NCBI RefSeq assembly: GCF_012489685.1 | Contig: NC_080042.1 | Location: 51,326,066-51,390,065, forward strand | Origin: Lotus japonicus | Lineage: Eukaryota > Streptophyta > Magnoliopsida > Fabales > Fabaceae | DNA: 64,000 nucleotides | Direction of reading: 5' to 3' | Shown: positions 10,653-23,150 of the stretch, piece by piece | Layout of the letters: every line of letters begins with the position of its first letter | Numbering within the stretch: the first letter of the stretch is position 1 | Made by a program: the position numbers and the translations under genes | The notes under the pieces: model-generated | What the model was told of the DNA's origin: nothing | Database searches by the model: none | The model's input: only the letters and a program-made list of their open reading frames with translations

Positions 10653-11845
10653 TGAAGGTATGAAAAACGATAGAAATGGGGGGTTTGAATAGCGTTTTAA
10701 AACTAAAACTCGACCCACTTGAGATTTAATTAAATCTCTTCAACCACCAAAGATAAAAGTGTTGAGATAAGAGTTAAGGAAAGCACACAAATGATTTTAT
10801 CCTGGTTCACTTGATAAATCCCTCAAGCTAATCCAGTCCACCCGTTAAGGTGATTTCTTCCTTCTTAGAATGAAGGCAATCCACTAATCAGAGTTTGTTA
10901 CAACTGCACTTGCTACCTGCAAAGTGACTAACAATACACTGACTTAGCTATCACTAAGATTCACTCTCTTAGTCTTCTCTAGGATCCGACCAACCTTGGT
11001 CTCCTAAAGGAAAATCAAACAACTGTTTGAAGGTTTGGGTTTACAAAGAGATGCTTCTTAGAAAGCTAATAGTAAACACAATTAATACAATGTGAAGAAA
11101 GAATGCTTTGAGAGAGTATTTGATTTTCACGTGAGCTTCTACAAAATTCTTCCAAAAAGCATCTTTCATCTTCAGCCTCTTTATATACTCCAAGGAATTA
11201 GGTTTGGAAGTTTGCATGGAATGCTACCGTTGGAGGGCAGATCTGGGTTTTCCAGGTTCTGCTATGGCTGAATCAGTTAGGTAAGGTCGTCTGGAATGGT
11301 ACAATTACTTTTTTACTTTGGATAGTGACATGACCTTAATCCTTGTTGACATCTGATCAGAGTGATGCTTCATCTTGGAACTTGTGAAGCTTGGTGATCA
11401 GAGTCAGAGGGAAGCTTGGATCCTCTGACCTTTGTACCTTCTGCTTCTGAACTTAGAAGAGAAGTACTTGGTCTTCAGAGCCAGCTTACTCTTGGACTTC
11501 AGATTCTTCGCTACTCAGCTTCTGGACTTTCAGAGCTTTTGGACCTTCAGAGCTTCTGATCCTTCAGAGCTTCTAGTGAGCTGAATCCATATCAGAGCTT
11601 TATAATCTTCAGATCTTCTGAAGCTTGATCTACTGTTCCGATTGAACATAGTACGTGCGAAAGCGTTGCGTAGGTTACTCTTGAAGTAAAGTGCTTCTGA
11701 TTTATGTGTAATAAGATCAGAGTCAGAGCCTGTCAAGTGAACACTGAAAAAACACGTTAGAGTACCATAATTGTTCATACTTAATAGTTAACTTGTAATC
11801 ATCAAAACATAGAGTTGTACTACATGATCAAAACTTGATCTTACA
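10653..11845 (-). mobile_element. solo LTR, same copia family as 3795-5001
   Basis: 1,193 bp from TGAAGGTATG to GATCTTACA, flanked by TTGAC on both sides (10648-10652 and 11846-11850). The sequence is alignable end to end with the copia LTR at 3795-5001 and lies in the same orientation. No internal sequence is left, so it formed by LTR-LTR recombination. It interrupts the T1 protease. Confidence 0.95.
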
Positions 11846-12503
11846 TTGACAAGTTAGGGCTGACTGACAATGATTTGACGCCATACACAGGTAACCTAGT
11901 AGGTTTTGCTGGTGAGAAGGTCAGGGTGCGTGGTTACCTTGACTTAGACACGATTTTTGGTGAGGACGAGAATGTGAAGGTCTTGAGGGTCAAATACCTG
12001 GTGTTACAAGTTGTGGCTTCTTACAATGTTATCATCGGACGACATACCTTAAACCGTCTGTGTGCTGTCATTTCGACGGTGCATATAGCGGTTAAATTTC
12101 CATTGAGAAATGGGAATATTGGGAGGATCAAAGTTGATCAGAGGAGGGCTAGAGAATGCTACAACAATTGTCTGGATTTGTATGGGAAAAAGAATGCGGC
12201 GATTGGCCACCGGTGCTACAAGATTGAGACCCCGAGCGAGGATCTTGATCCTAGGTGCGAGGGGCGCTTAAACAGGCCTACCCCGATTGAAGAGACTAAC
12301 ACTCTGAAGTTTGGCGAGAGAATTATGAAAATAGGAACGAGGCTTACCGGTGAGCAAGAGGCACGTTTAGAAACATTTCTAGGGGAGAACCTGGATCTTT
12401 TTCCGTGGAGTTGTAAAGACATGTCAGGGATAGACCCCAACTTTATTTGTCACAGGCTTGCGGTAAACCCTAGTGTCAAGCCGATTTCGAACTTCATCGC
12501 CGC

Positions 12504-13339
12504 ATGGGTGGCGATAAAGGGAAGGCAGCCCAGCAGGAGGTTGACAAGCTTTTGGCGGCAGAATTTATCAGGGAGGTTAAGTACCCCACGTGGTTGGCGA
12601 ACGTGGTAATGGTCAAGAAAGCAAATGGAAAATGGCGAATGTGTGTATATTACACAGATTTAAATAAGGCGTACCCAAAAGATTATTATCCTCTTCCCAG
12701 CATCGACAAGTTAGTTGATGGTGCCTCTGAGAATAGGCTGCTCAGTTTGATGGATGCTTATTCTGGGTACCATCAGATCCGCATGCACCCGTCAGATGAG
12801 GACAAAATGGCTTTCATGACCGCCAGGGTCAATGATTTCTATCGCACTATGCCATTTGGATTGAAAAATACCGGTGGAACCTATTAGAGATTGATGGATA
12901 AGGTTTTTTCTAATCAGATCGGAAGAAAAATGGAAGTTTACGTTGATGATATTATCGTAAAGTCTGTTTTGGGGGTAGATCGTCATCAAGACCTATCAGA
13001 GGCGTTCGGCGAGATCCGCAAGCACAACTTGCGGCTCAACCCGGAGAAATGTTCGTTTGGGATTCAGGGCGGAAAATTCTTAGGGTTCATGATTACCTCA
13101 AGGGGAATCAAGATAAACCCCAACAAGTTTAAGGCAATCCAGCAGATGAAGAGTCCCGCCACGGCAAAGGAAGTGCAACATTTGACGGGACGTGTTGCGG
13201 CTTTATCAAGGTTTCTTCCACGTTCAGTTGATAGGTCAACGTTGTTCTTCAGGTGCCTCATAAAGAACACAACATTTGAGTGGACGACGGAGTGCGAAGA
13301 AGCATTTGCTCGCCTAAAGGAGCTTTTGTCCTCCCCGCC
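12504..13339 (+). pseudogene. pol: T1 reverse transcriptase
   Basis: Ty3/gypsy RT blocks are clear: VKKANGKWRMCVYYTDLNKA, YPLPSIDKLVDGA, LLSLMDAYSGYHQI, MPFGLKNTGGTY, the catalytic YVDDI near 12940, FLGFMITSRGI, and LTGRVAALSRFLPRS. A TAG at 12885-12887 replaces the usual Gln after GGTY. Downstream the domain is cut by the solo LTR at 13340, after the KELLSSPP block. It copied element RNA to cDNA when active. Confidence 0.9.
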
Positions 13340-14575
13340 TGATAAACGCATAATTGATGCACTTTAAGTTTGTCTTTCTAAGCTTTATTATATATATTTT
13401 TGTGCTTAATTGTTACGACTTAGCCATGTTTTGACCATTAGTGCTTATTTGGATTATTCATGGAAAAGAGCTTAATTCTACACTTTTAGTTTTTGTGACT
13501 CTTTTTATAGAACAGATTGAATCTGGAGCAAACAATATCCAAATCAGGAGAGTAATATGTCGTTGGAAAGATAACTCGATGCCCTACAACTTTCATTTTC
13601 AGAACACTTCGAGAATCAGCCTCTAACGTGGACATAATTACCTTGCAAAGTTGTTGTCGCTAATCCTGCGAGTCTGGAACAGTCTGCACTAAAATCATCA
13701 TATCTTGGGTTACCGAACTTCGAATTAGGATCTGATTGAAGGTCCGTGAAGCTGACTTAAAGATCTAAAACTCTCATGTTTACAACAATTTAAGATTCAG
13801 ACTTATTGTGGGACCCGCGAATGCCTGATTGTTCAGCAGCTTACTCCTTTATGTCGGCCCGATTTTGTGAAGATTTGGAAAAGATTTAGATAACAAGGAT
13901 TGTTACTTGGAGGAGAAGTTTATTTATTAGTATAAATAAGTGAGGCTTAGGCTTTTGTTAGATCACCAAACCACCTCATCTCACCATCACCTCCTCCTCA
14001 TATCTCTCCATCTTTTCTAGTATGAGTTGCTAAACTCCATAGTTAGTCTTAGGATTTTTAATATTCTTGTGTTTGCAAATTTGAGGTTCTATTCTTAATG
14101 CGAATTTGTTCTTATTAATCCTCTTCATCTCTATTTCTGATCTAGGGTTTGCTTAATTCCGTAGTTTTAGAAATAAGAGTTGATGCATGTTCGCTAAGTT
14201 CATGTTAGTTCGTAATTGTTCCTTAATCACTTAGTTTAGGAAACTGTGAATTAATTTCTGCTTAGTTAATTAGTTCTCACAAATTAGGGAATTGATAAGA
14301 AAGAATTAATCTTTTGTAACCAATGAAGGTTTGTTGCACTTGAATGTTATAATCCGATGATTAACGCTTTCTCTCTTCTGTCTGTTCTATTTAATTATTG
14401 CTTTGTTATCTTCTATCAAATCAATCAAAAAAACTCCTTTTATTTGCTTTTGTTTTACTCTAATATCAATTAATAATTCATCAAGTCCTTGTGAGAACGA
14501 TCCTGGTGTTCAACACCTTATACTGCATTCAAAGCAAAAATACTTTGACACGCACCCGCGACAGTGCGTTCGTCA
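13340..14575 (+). mobile_element. solo LTR, family starting TGATAAACGC
   Basis: 1,236 bp from TGATAAACGC to GCGTTCGTCA, flanked by CCGCC (13335-13339 and 14576-14580). A TATAAATAAG box near 13931 supports plus orientation. Removing it rejoins the T1 RT and RNase H coding sequence. I cannot name the family, and no second copy occurs in the window. Confidence 0.9.
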
Positions 14576-15281
14576 CCGCCCATCCGGTCAAAGCCCGAGC
14601 AGGGTCTTCCCCTCCATTTGTACTTTGCTATAAGTGACAATGCCATCGGTTCTGTAATTTTGCAGGAGATTGATGGCGGGTAGAAGATAATCTACTTCGT
14701 TAGCCACACTCTGCAAGGCGCTGAGGTTAGATACCATAAGATTGAGAAAACGGCACTGGCGGTTTTGGTGATCGCCATGCATTTGAGACCTTATTTTCAA
14801 AGCTTCCCAGTGAAGGTGCAGACAAATCTTCCTTTGAGGCAAGTTTTACAAAAGCCTGATTTGTCAGGAAGGCTGGTTGCGTGGTCTGTGGAGTTGTCCG
14901 AGTATGGATTGCAGTACGACAAGCATGGGAAGATGAGTGCGCAATCTTTGGTGGATTTTGTTGTAGAATTAACCCCTGATTCCGGCGAGAAAGTGACTCA
15001 ATGGACCTTGTTCGTGGATGGTTCCTCTAACATCAACGATAGTGGCGCGGGGGTTACACTCGAAGGACCATGGGAGTTGACTCTGGAGCAGTCTTTAAAG
15101 TTTGAGTTTCAAGCTACAAACAACCAGGCGGACTATGAGGCGCTAATGGTCGGACTTAAGATGGCAATTGAGGTCAGGATTGAGAGTTTTTTCATCAAGA
15201 CAGACTCGCTGCTGGTGGCAAGCTAGGTGACAGGAGCCTTTCAGGTGAAAGAGCCTAACTTGATAAAGTATTTGGAACGTG
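14576..15281 (+). pseudogene. pol: T1 RNase H plus archaeal-type second RNase H
   Basis: The first part reads as the gypsy RNase H (LHLYFAISDNAIGSVILQE, YFVSHTLQGAEVRYHKIEKTAL), with a TAG at about 14678. The second part, WTLFVDGSSNINDSGAGV followed by NNQADYEALMVGLK and KTDSLLVAS, is the extra archaeal-type RNase H that marks the Tat lineage. Its acidic positions are partly conserved (FVDGS, KTDS). The domain is cut at 15281 by the next solo LTR and resumes at 16640. Confidence 0.85.
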
Positions 15282-16639
15282 TGATGACCCTAGTTTAGTA
15301 GTGTTTTCAGGGTCATTTCTTAGTTTGTTTTAAGTCTTTTTGTTGAGTCTCATGTAGTGTTTCATGCATTCTCATTGCATTTTTATCTTTCTTTGAGTCT
15401 TTACTTTGTTTTGGTGATTTTGTAGTTTTATAGGGACTTTTCTTGCATTTTAAGTAAGTTTAGGACTTGCATGATTTTCTTTTGAGGGTCCTCTTTGCTA
15501 ATAAGCTCTTTGATCTTCTGGATATTTCCTTGGCTTGTTGGTTAAGTTTTCAGGTCTGAAACTGAAGGAGAAGGAAGGCCAAGAAGCATGGCATTGAAGG
15601 AAGGCTTAAAGAGGCTTGAAGAGGAGTTATGGAGAAGCTAAAAAGTCTTTCCAGCGAACTTTGAGCGCCTAGGCGCTGGGAATTGGCGCCTAGGCGCCAG
15701 TTACATTTTCTGAGCTTTCTGGAATTGGCGCCTAGGCGCCAATTACCTTCCAGAGAGCTTGTTTTGAGCTGGAATTGGCGCTCAGGCACTCTGAATTGGC
15801 GCCTGAGCGCCCAGACTCGCCTGTTTTGCATATAAATTGGTTTTTAGACATTTCTCTTGGAACCTTTTGTCATTTTATCATATTTTCATAAGTTAGAAGA
15901 GAGGGTTTGAGTTCTGGAGCTTGAGGAGCTTTCTCTAAGCCTTATGTTCCAGGTTTCATCTTTACTTTCTTGTATGGATTTCATAGCCATGATTGGCTAA
16001 AACCCTTTGCTCTGGGTTCTTTGTAAGACTTATGATGTTTTAATCTTAATTCCTATTTCTATTCATGAATCCTCTGAGTAAACCCTTGAATCCCACATCC
16101 ATGCTTTATGTTTTAAGCTTGATCGTGAACTAGCTTTATGCTTTTCTATTATAGAACGGAAGTTTGTTATAGATTAGGGACTTGTTGTGGGATTACTCCT
16201 TCTATGCTTGCTACTAGGAATAGAGGAAGGGTTGGGGTTTGTTGGCCTGAATTGCATGCTTAATGCCTTTAGCAAATGTTTAGGTTATCAAGGAATTGTG
16301 CTTATCTTTTGGCTTGAGAGGATTGTCTATGCGAGGCATCGATAGATGATTGTTTAGGCTAGATCATCAAGGAGAGACTCAGAGTTTTGTGGGTAGAATA
16401 GGTTGATTAGAACTAAACTAGTTAAGTAAGAACCCAAGGCATTCTCACCATTGATTATCACACACTTATCTTTGTTAGTTTTCTAATTAAGTATCACAAC
16501 AAACAGCCAACCTTTAAAACTGAATTTTACTCGCTTTCCTACCGTGAACTCGAGGCTTAAACTGAATGGCCACACCAATTCCCTGTGGTTCGATAATTTA
16601 AAACCGGGTAGATTCTGTACACTTGCAGATTGACCAACA
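15282..16639 (+). mobile_element. solo LTR, GGCGCC-palindrome family
   Basis: 1,358 bp from TGATGACCC to CCAACA. Flanks are ACGTG (15277-15281) and ACATG (16640-16644), a TSD with one CpG-type transition. It matches the LTRs of the full element at 36046-40350 and the inverted solo LTR at 20749-22080. A cluster of GCGCC-rich palindromes lies at about 15665-15815, just upstream of a TATAAAT box near 15832. Confidence 0.93.
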
Positions 16640-16827
16640 ACATGTAAGATATTTGATGACTCGCTTTCAAGAGGTGGTTGTAGAATATGTTCCCCGAACG
16701 CAGAACCAGCGGGCGGATGCACTGGCCAAGCTGGCGAGCACATGCAAACCTGGCAATAATCGAAGTGTGATACATGAGACATTGATGTGTTCGTCTGAGT
16801 ATTGAAGGAGAGTTTATAGGTTGTGTA
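16640..16827 (+). pseudogene. pol: T1 archaeal RNase H C-terminus
   Basis: A short T1 coding piece between two solo LTRs reads VRYLMTRFQEVVVEYVPR and then NQRADALAKLAS, the end of the second RNase H, in frame with 15281 once the LTR is removed. It ends at the TSD GTGTA (16823-16827) of the next insertion. Confidence 0.85.
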
Positions 16828-19624
16828 TGTAAGGCCCTGATTTCAATAGGGTTATTGCTAGTATTGAGATGTATAACTGTGAAATTCTAGTGAAGAATGT
16901 GTTTTGCTTGAGTGATGATGTATGTGGAATTTATTGAATGAGATTGAGTTTGATTATGAGTGAAGGGGAATATTTTTATTCATTTATTTAATTTAGTTTT
17001 ATTTAAATTGAATAATTAACTCAATTATCACAATTAAGTATATGGAGAAAAGAAAAAAAAAAGGTGAAAACCCTAGTTTTGAGTGTGTGGCCGCCGGCCA
17101 CTCATGTGGGGCGAGGGAGGTTTTGTTTTGACTTTATTTTCCTTAATGAGTGATTAATAGAATTGATTGCTTGGTCTTGGGCTTGGGCTAGGAAGAGGAA
17201 GAAAAAAAACCTAGCCTATGTGTGTGTGTGAGCCGCGAGTACAAAGGGGGAGGAGGGGAGGGAAATTTCATTTCTTCTCATTCTTACAAAACAGATAGGA
17301 GAAGCAACACCACTGATTTCCTTCACCTAAGAACTTCAACAAGAAGAGAGAAAAAGAGCCCTTGAGAGAAAGAGAGAGTAAGATCACGAGAAAGAGAGAA
17401 AAAGAGAGAACGAGAAAGGGAGAAAGGAAGAGAGAACGAGAAGGAGAAGAAGAAGAACAGGCCGAGAGAGAGATCAAGGGAGATCAAGAGCAAGGGACTA
17501 TCTTTCATCTTTCATCTTTTCTTCTCAAGAACTAAGGCAAAGGTGAGGGTGGTTCTAGTAAAGGGTAGAGTCTAGGTTTTCTTGATGCATGAATTGTGTT
17601 GTTCTATGTGATGATGATGCCATGCTTGTCTCTAGTACTTGCAAAACTTTCTTTGATGTTTCAGAGCCTTAAAGAACATGTTTAGGGGCTGGAGTTTTCT
17701 GTTTTAACATGCCTATGCTTGATCTTGATGATTTTATGTCAAACCTTGCTAATTTTTGCTCTATATGCATAGTTTGAGTCTTGGGTTTATGATATGTGTT
17801 AGATCTGATTTGATGATGATATTTAGTGTTAAAACCCTACTGGAAAATGAATATGTAAGACTTGATTAGCATGAATAAAAATTTTGGAAAGCCCTAGGCC
17901 AAAGGAGGCCACGACCGAACCCTAATTTGGGGGTTTCAGCGAACTTTTCTCGTTTCTCTTGTCTACATGTTGGCTTGATAATTTATTACTGTTTTGGTAA
18001 TGTGTTTATGATAACATGAATATGGTGATGATGATATGGATACCCTTTAGATATACTACCCCCTTTCTTGATGAATTATGAGCCAAATGTGCATAGTATT
18101 GATGTATGACTTAAAAACCTTGAGAACATGTGAGTAGATGAGACTTAAGTGTTGTTATACATGAATATGTGTTGCTGCATCTTGTATGCATGTTGTGTAT
18201 AAGCATGTTTAAGCGACACTGGTTGCCCTCTTGAATAGTTAGGCCGAAACCCTAACTATCTTGGGTTTTGGTATGCAAGTTTGAATAACTTGTTATGTTT
18301 AAATTGCTGAATTTTTATATTATGTCCTGATATAAATTTGACTAATGGACACTTCTACAATATGAGAATAGGAGTAGAGCCTAGAGATGAGACTTAGTCG
18401 CTTGCAAGTAGTGTGATGTGACTTGTGGTAATAGTTCTAAGAGTAGGCTATGGACCATGAGAACGATGGTGCCGTTAGAGACAAACGGTTACTTGCACGC
18501 GAGGGTGGTTGTGGATTGATTGTGTGTCTCCACGTGATGAGGATTGACTGTGGTCTCCTCGAGATTTATGGATTGACTGAGTGTCTCCATGTGACTTGGG
18601 TTGACTGAATGTCTCCTTGTGATTGTTCATCTGCGGATGATCGAGATTGGATCCATGGTGTTGAGGTGGTTGTGTGAAATGGTGAGGTCGTTAGTTTAAC
18701 CAAATTAGGATTACAAACTCGAGATATGTTACTATTTATTATATGACTATATGCTTGTGATTTATGAGAGTCTTTGCATGAGAACTAACCCTCTATTATC
18801 TGCTATTTGTTTATTCTGGGGGGGGGGGGAGGGGGCAGATGGTACTGACGAAGAGTTCGGTGTATTCTTGGACACTAAAACTTCACGATGAATACAATGA
18901 AGACGCTTGGGTGGTCGACTCGCGCAAGGTGAGTCGTATTTATGTCGGCAGAGCTACGATCACGGGACGCGACGCTATAGGACTAGTCATCCAGACTCAG
19001 GAGATGGAGCATGGGTGGGTGAAGGTGCCCTTTGCACCCTGTCGTTTCTATTTCCCGATGGACGCAGGGTCGAGGACAGGTTCAGCACAGGTATCCGATG
19101 AAGAGCAAGATCCTTCGGAGGATATGGGTATCGCTTTGGGGAGAACATTGGCGGGGCCCAGTGCACCACCAGTACTAGCTGTGGAGGCAGCTACAGTCAA
19201 GCGGAAGGCTGAGGATCCAGTAGAGCCACGGAAGAAGATATGTGGAGGGTGGCTTGAGGATGAAGATGAAGAGGAGGAAGAAGGGTCTAAGTGACTTTAC
19301 TTTACTGTTGGGTTGAGTGATCGTTAGTTTTGGAACTCATTTATGTTCTTAGTTGGATTTTATTTCCCTTTTTGAAAGGTTATTGTAATCGCATTTCAAG
19401 AATCATTTTAATAATTACCTTTTTGCGTTATGGATTACTTTAATGTTGAGGTTACAATTATATCCTTATTTCTGTATGTTTTGAAAATGTTAAGTTTCAA
19501 GAGTTTTCGGATTAATGAACGGTTTGTCACTAATTAAATATTAATAATTGAATCGACGAAAATTCTTTACGAAATTCAAGACGTTTGGGTTACTCTGTGA
19601 CACTCGAGAAATCGGAGCGTTATA
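16828..19624 (+). mobile_element. 2.8-kb solo LTR, Tekay-like chromovirus family
   Basis: 2,797 bp from TGTAAGGCCCTGATTTC to GAAATCGGAGCGTTATA. The ends are an imperfect inverted repeat typical of Tekay-type LTRs, with the final CA mutated to TA. The TSD is GTGTA (16823-16827 and 19625-19629). It contains a purine-rich leader at 17337-17478 and a 151-codon ORF at 18839. It is not alignable by eye to the other chromovirus LTRs here. Confidence 0.85.
18839..19294 (+). CDS. hypothetical 151-aa ORF inside the solo LTR
   Basis: An ATG-initiated frame of 151 codons starts just after an interrupted poly-G tract (about 18818-18836). The protein has no domain I recognise. The middle is rich in Gly, Pro and acidic residues, with a possible nuclear signal (KRKAEDPVEPRKK) and a C-terminal run of Asp/Glu. 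It is GC-richer than the surrounding AT-rich LTR. It may be a captured fragment or a chance frame; I do not assign a function. Confidence 0.35.
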   Translation: MVLTKSSVYSWTLKLHDEYNEDAWVVDSRKVSRIYVGRATITGRDAIGLVIQTQEMEHGWVKVPFAPCRFYFPMDAGSRTGSAQVSDEEQDPSEDMGIALGRTLAGPSAPPVLAVEAATVKRKAEDPVEPRKKICGGWLEDEDEEEEEGSK

Positions 19625-20748
19625 GTGTAAATAGGGGAGCTACTTGGATGAGGCCCATTCTGGACATCCTGGCCGGAGATCTAGCTGAGGTTTAGTAATA
19701 CTCGAAGGAGCAGAGGTGAGAGACGAGCAACTATACACTCATTGATGGAGACTTGTTTCGTAGAGGATTTTCGTCGCCTCTTTTGAGATTCCTACCGCCT
19801 GAGAAATATGAAGCTGTTATGTCGGAGATCCAAGAAGGGGTCTGTGCTAGCCATATAGGAGGCATGTCCTTGGCATGTAAGGTCCTAAGGGCTGGATTCT
19901 ACGGGCCGACGTTAAGAAAGGATTGCATGGAGTTTGTAAGGAAGTGCGAGAAATATCAAGTATATGCAGATTTGCCGAAGGCACTGCCAGAGCAGTTGGC
20001 GACTATGAGTGCCCCATGGTCGTTCACTATGTGGACTATTTTACGAAGTGGATCGAGGCAGAGTCGCTCGCCAAAATCACCTCCGCGTAAATTGTCAATT
20101 TCTACTGGCGATATATCGTTTGTAGGTTTGGGGTTCCCCGGGCGATAGTGTCCGATAATGGGACCCAGTTTACAAGTAAGCAGACGCGGGAATTTTGCAA
20201 AGATATGGGAATCCAAATGAGGTTTGCCTCGGTTGAACATCCGCAAAAAAAAGGACAGGTGGAGTCAACGAACAAGGTGATTCTGAGGGGATTAAAGCGA
20301 CGGCTGAATGATGGTGGCAGTGCATGGTTCGATGAACTCTCGATAGTCTTATATGGTCCTACAATACAAAGGAGAAATCAATCACAAGAGAGACGCCGTA
20401 TAGAATGACGTATGGGGCGGACACCATGCTCCCTGTCGAGATCGACAACTTTTCTTGGCGGACTGAGCCACGCTGGAGGGCGAGAATCAGGCCAACATGG
20501 CGATGGAGCTGGACTTGCTATCTGAAACTCGTGAAGAAGCTCATGTACGGGAAGCGGCGATGAAGCAGCGAGCGGAGGCTAAGTATGATTCGAAGGTCTT
20601 CCCAAGGACGATGTTGTTGGGGGATTTTGTCCTTAAGTGGCGAACAGGAGCTGCAAGAAACAAGATGAGTCCTAATTGGGAGGGACCCTACAGGATTGTG
20701 TAAGTCCTGGGCAAAGAAGCTTACCATCTTGAGGAGCTGGACGGAAGG
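19625..20748 (+). pseudogene. pol: T1 integrase
   Basis: An H2C2-type zinc region (SHIGGMSLACKVLRAGFYGP, KDCMEFVRKCEKY) comes first; the expected second Cys of the CxxC pair is Tyr. The catalytic core follows: YFTKWIEAES, SDNGTQF and GQVESTNKVILRGLK supply the D-D-E positions. The C-terminal part has GDFVLKW and NWEGPYRI. Frameshifts near 20020 and 20150, and stops near 20408 and 20703, inactivate it. No chromodomain is seen, as expected for Tat. The end is cut by the solo LTR at 20749. Confidence 0.88.
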
Positions 20749-22080
20749 TGTTGGTCAATTCGCAAGTGTACGAATACCTCCGGGTTTTAAAATATCGAAC
20801 CACAGGGATTATGAGTGAGAATTGTTGATTTAAGTCTAAAGTTTGTAAGTTCTTAAAGCAGTAAAATTCAGAAATTGGTTTTGGTTGATTGTGACAAACG
20901 TTTTGCAAAAGAGCAATGTTGAAAATGATGTAAATAACAATGATGGAAAATTGCCTTGGGTTTTTGATCATCTAATCCATTTTAGTCCACCTATCCTATG
21001 CATGTGATATCTTGATTTATCTCTTGTTGTTATAGCCTATGTACTTACTAGTTGATTCCTCACAAAAGTAACTCTCTCAAACTGAAAGTTAAGCCCAATT
21101 CCTTGTGTACTTAAACATTCATAAGAGGTAAAAAAAAGCATGTATGTTCAGGCCAACAAAACCCTACCCTCACTTTATTCCTAGAAGCAAGTATAGAAGG
21201 ATCTATTCCAATTCATGTCCCTAAATCATAACAAATTTCCATTCAATTATAATCTAGCCTATAGCAAAGGTGCACCAAAGCTAAACATGCAATAAGGAAT
21301 TGAAATACAAGATTGAATCAAGACTCATGCATAGAGATAGGATTTAACAAACTAAAATTTCATAGAATCTCTTAACCCAAAGCAAAAAGAGAACTAGCCA
21401 CTCATGGCTAGTGAATTCATGAAGAAAATGTAAATAAAACCTGAGGAAAAGTACAAGTTGGAAGCCACCCTTGGCCCCAAAGTTCTCCTCAGCTCTCAAA
21501 CTTGACCAAAATTGAGTGAAATGTCAGAATGTGTCAAAGAAATTGGCCTAAGCCTTATTTATAGGCAAAATGAACGAAACTGGGCGCTCAGGCGCCAATT
21601 CAGAGCGCCTGAGCGCCAATTGCATGTTAAAAAACATGCTCTCTGACCCTATTGGCGCCTAGGCGCCCATTCCCAACGCCTAAGCGCTCAAGCTCGCCTG
21701 AAAATGACTTTTTGGCTACTGAAACTCCTCTTTTCAATCCTCTTTATGTTCTTCATCAATTCCATGCTTCTTGGCCTTCTTTCTCCTTCAGTTTCTGCAC
21801 TCCAAACCTAACCAACAAGACAAGGAAGATTCTAGAAGCTCCAAGAGCTCATTAGCACAAGAAGTCCTTCATAAAACACAACAAAACCATGCAAGTCCTA
21901 AACCTTACTTAAAATGCAAGAAAACTACCTATAAATCTACTAAATTACCAAAACGAAATAAAAACTAAAGAAAAGAATAAAAATGCATGAGAATGCATGA
22001 AACACTACATGTGACTCAACAAAAAGACTCAAAACAACCAAAGAAATGACCCTAAAAACACCACTAAAATAGGGTCATCA
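20749..22080 (-). mobile_element. solo LTR, GGCGCC-palindrome family, inverted
   Basis: 1,332 bp; on the plus strand it starts TGTTGG and ends GGGTCATCA, the reverse complement of the 15282 and 36046 LTRs. The TSD is GAAGG (20744-20748 and 22081-22085). The palindrome cluster is at about 21580-21690. The short frames inside are not genes. Confidence 0.93.
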
Positions 22081-23150
22081 GAAGGCGGGTGCCGCGATCG
22101 TGGAACGCCACAAGTCTTCGCTACTACTACAGCTAGGAGCGGGTGGCGGCGACCAAGCTGGAAGCAAGAAAGAAGATGAAGTTCTCCAAAGAAAGTTAAT
22201 AAAAGACGCACTATTTATCTTCTAATATGGAGTTTTTTAATGAGGCATCAAGAAAATGTAGTGACATATCAACTAAAGCTTGATGAATATAAATGAAAAG
22301 GGTATTTTGAGAAATATTCCTATGATTGAAATTACCAATCGAAAATGCTGAATTACGGCAGTTGTTAGGTGGGACAAGCTTGATCCCCAAAGTGGCTGGC
22401 AAGAACCCTGAAGGTGGTGATTCCACTACGACCTTGGACGTCTGAGAATCTCCCCGGAAAGTCCGACGCAATCGCCGGATCCGTTGATGATGTGTGGGAT
22501 AAGTCTCCCCAGAATAGGGCGAGCACCTCTAACTAGGCAAAAGTCTTAGGACCCCCAAATGGCCATTGGGACCTGAGCATTGTAAGCCTCGTGCGGGAAA
22601 AGCCCCGAGCACAGTCCTCAAGAATGGAGGTCATTTTCCCTTTTTTGTGGGAAGTGTTTAAAGCCTTGGCAGGGATAAGCCAAGCACAAAGCCCTAGTTA
22701 AACTACACACGCTAAAGTCGTTCAACGTAATTCAGTTGAAAATATAACGCGTAAATAATAGCGCATGAAATAATGTCGGCGAATGAATAAGGCGGAAGCG
22801 AGTACATTGTTACTCGAGATAAATGGAAAATGTATAAAGGCGGAAGGCGAGTACATTGTTACTTAAGATAAATGGAAAATTCATTAAAGGGTAAAGCCCG
22901 GCATGCAAGTCAATTACAATTAAAGCCCCGAGGGGCGAGCAAGCCAAAGTAAAAAACAAATAGTACAACCCGATAAAGGTAAACATTAAAACTTCTAATT
23001 GTTGTCCTTGTTTACATTGCCCTCTTCGTCGTTTCCTGCAGCCCAAAGGTTCGGCCCTAGCCTTGGTGGATCATCCGGCCCATCCAACCTAGTGTCTGTG
23101 ATCTCTTTGAGCATTCCCATTGGGCTCTAGTCGATGTTAGGAAATATGAA
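22081..23150 (+). other. T1 pol end and convergent spacer with a hairpin
   Basis: The first 50 bp carry the last T1 pol codons (RRVPRSWNATSLRYYY, then stop). The rest is non-coding spacer between sense pol and the antisense ORF. It holds a hairpin, GGTGATTC at 22416-22423 with GAATCTCC at 22446-22453 (7 of 8 pairs). This hairpin is the diverged equivalent of repeated hairpins in T2 (43482) and T3 (49602). Confidence 0.6.

Larger units (their letters stand above)
10141..12503 (+). pseudogene. pro: T1 protease region, interrupted by a copia solo LTR
   Basis: After a repetitive basic stretch (QRDDR repeats) comes the Gly-rich conserved INTIAGGFGGGG and the aspartic-protease centre HDHGSSADFIYGD. 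The frame is cut at 10652 by the solo LTR. On the far side (11851 onward) it continues directly with KLGLTDNDLTPYTG, a protease flap region DLDTIFG and VVASYNVIIGRHTLNRL. Removing the LTR plus one TSD copy restores the frame exactly. The region ends with the pre-RT linker (ENLDLFPWSCKDM). The family protease cuts Gag-Pol. Confidence 0.85.

Noticed and set aside
15550..15831. 93-codon minus-strand frame over the palindrome cluster
   Set aside because: Produced by the repeated GCGCC text in a non-coding LTR.
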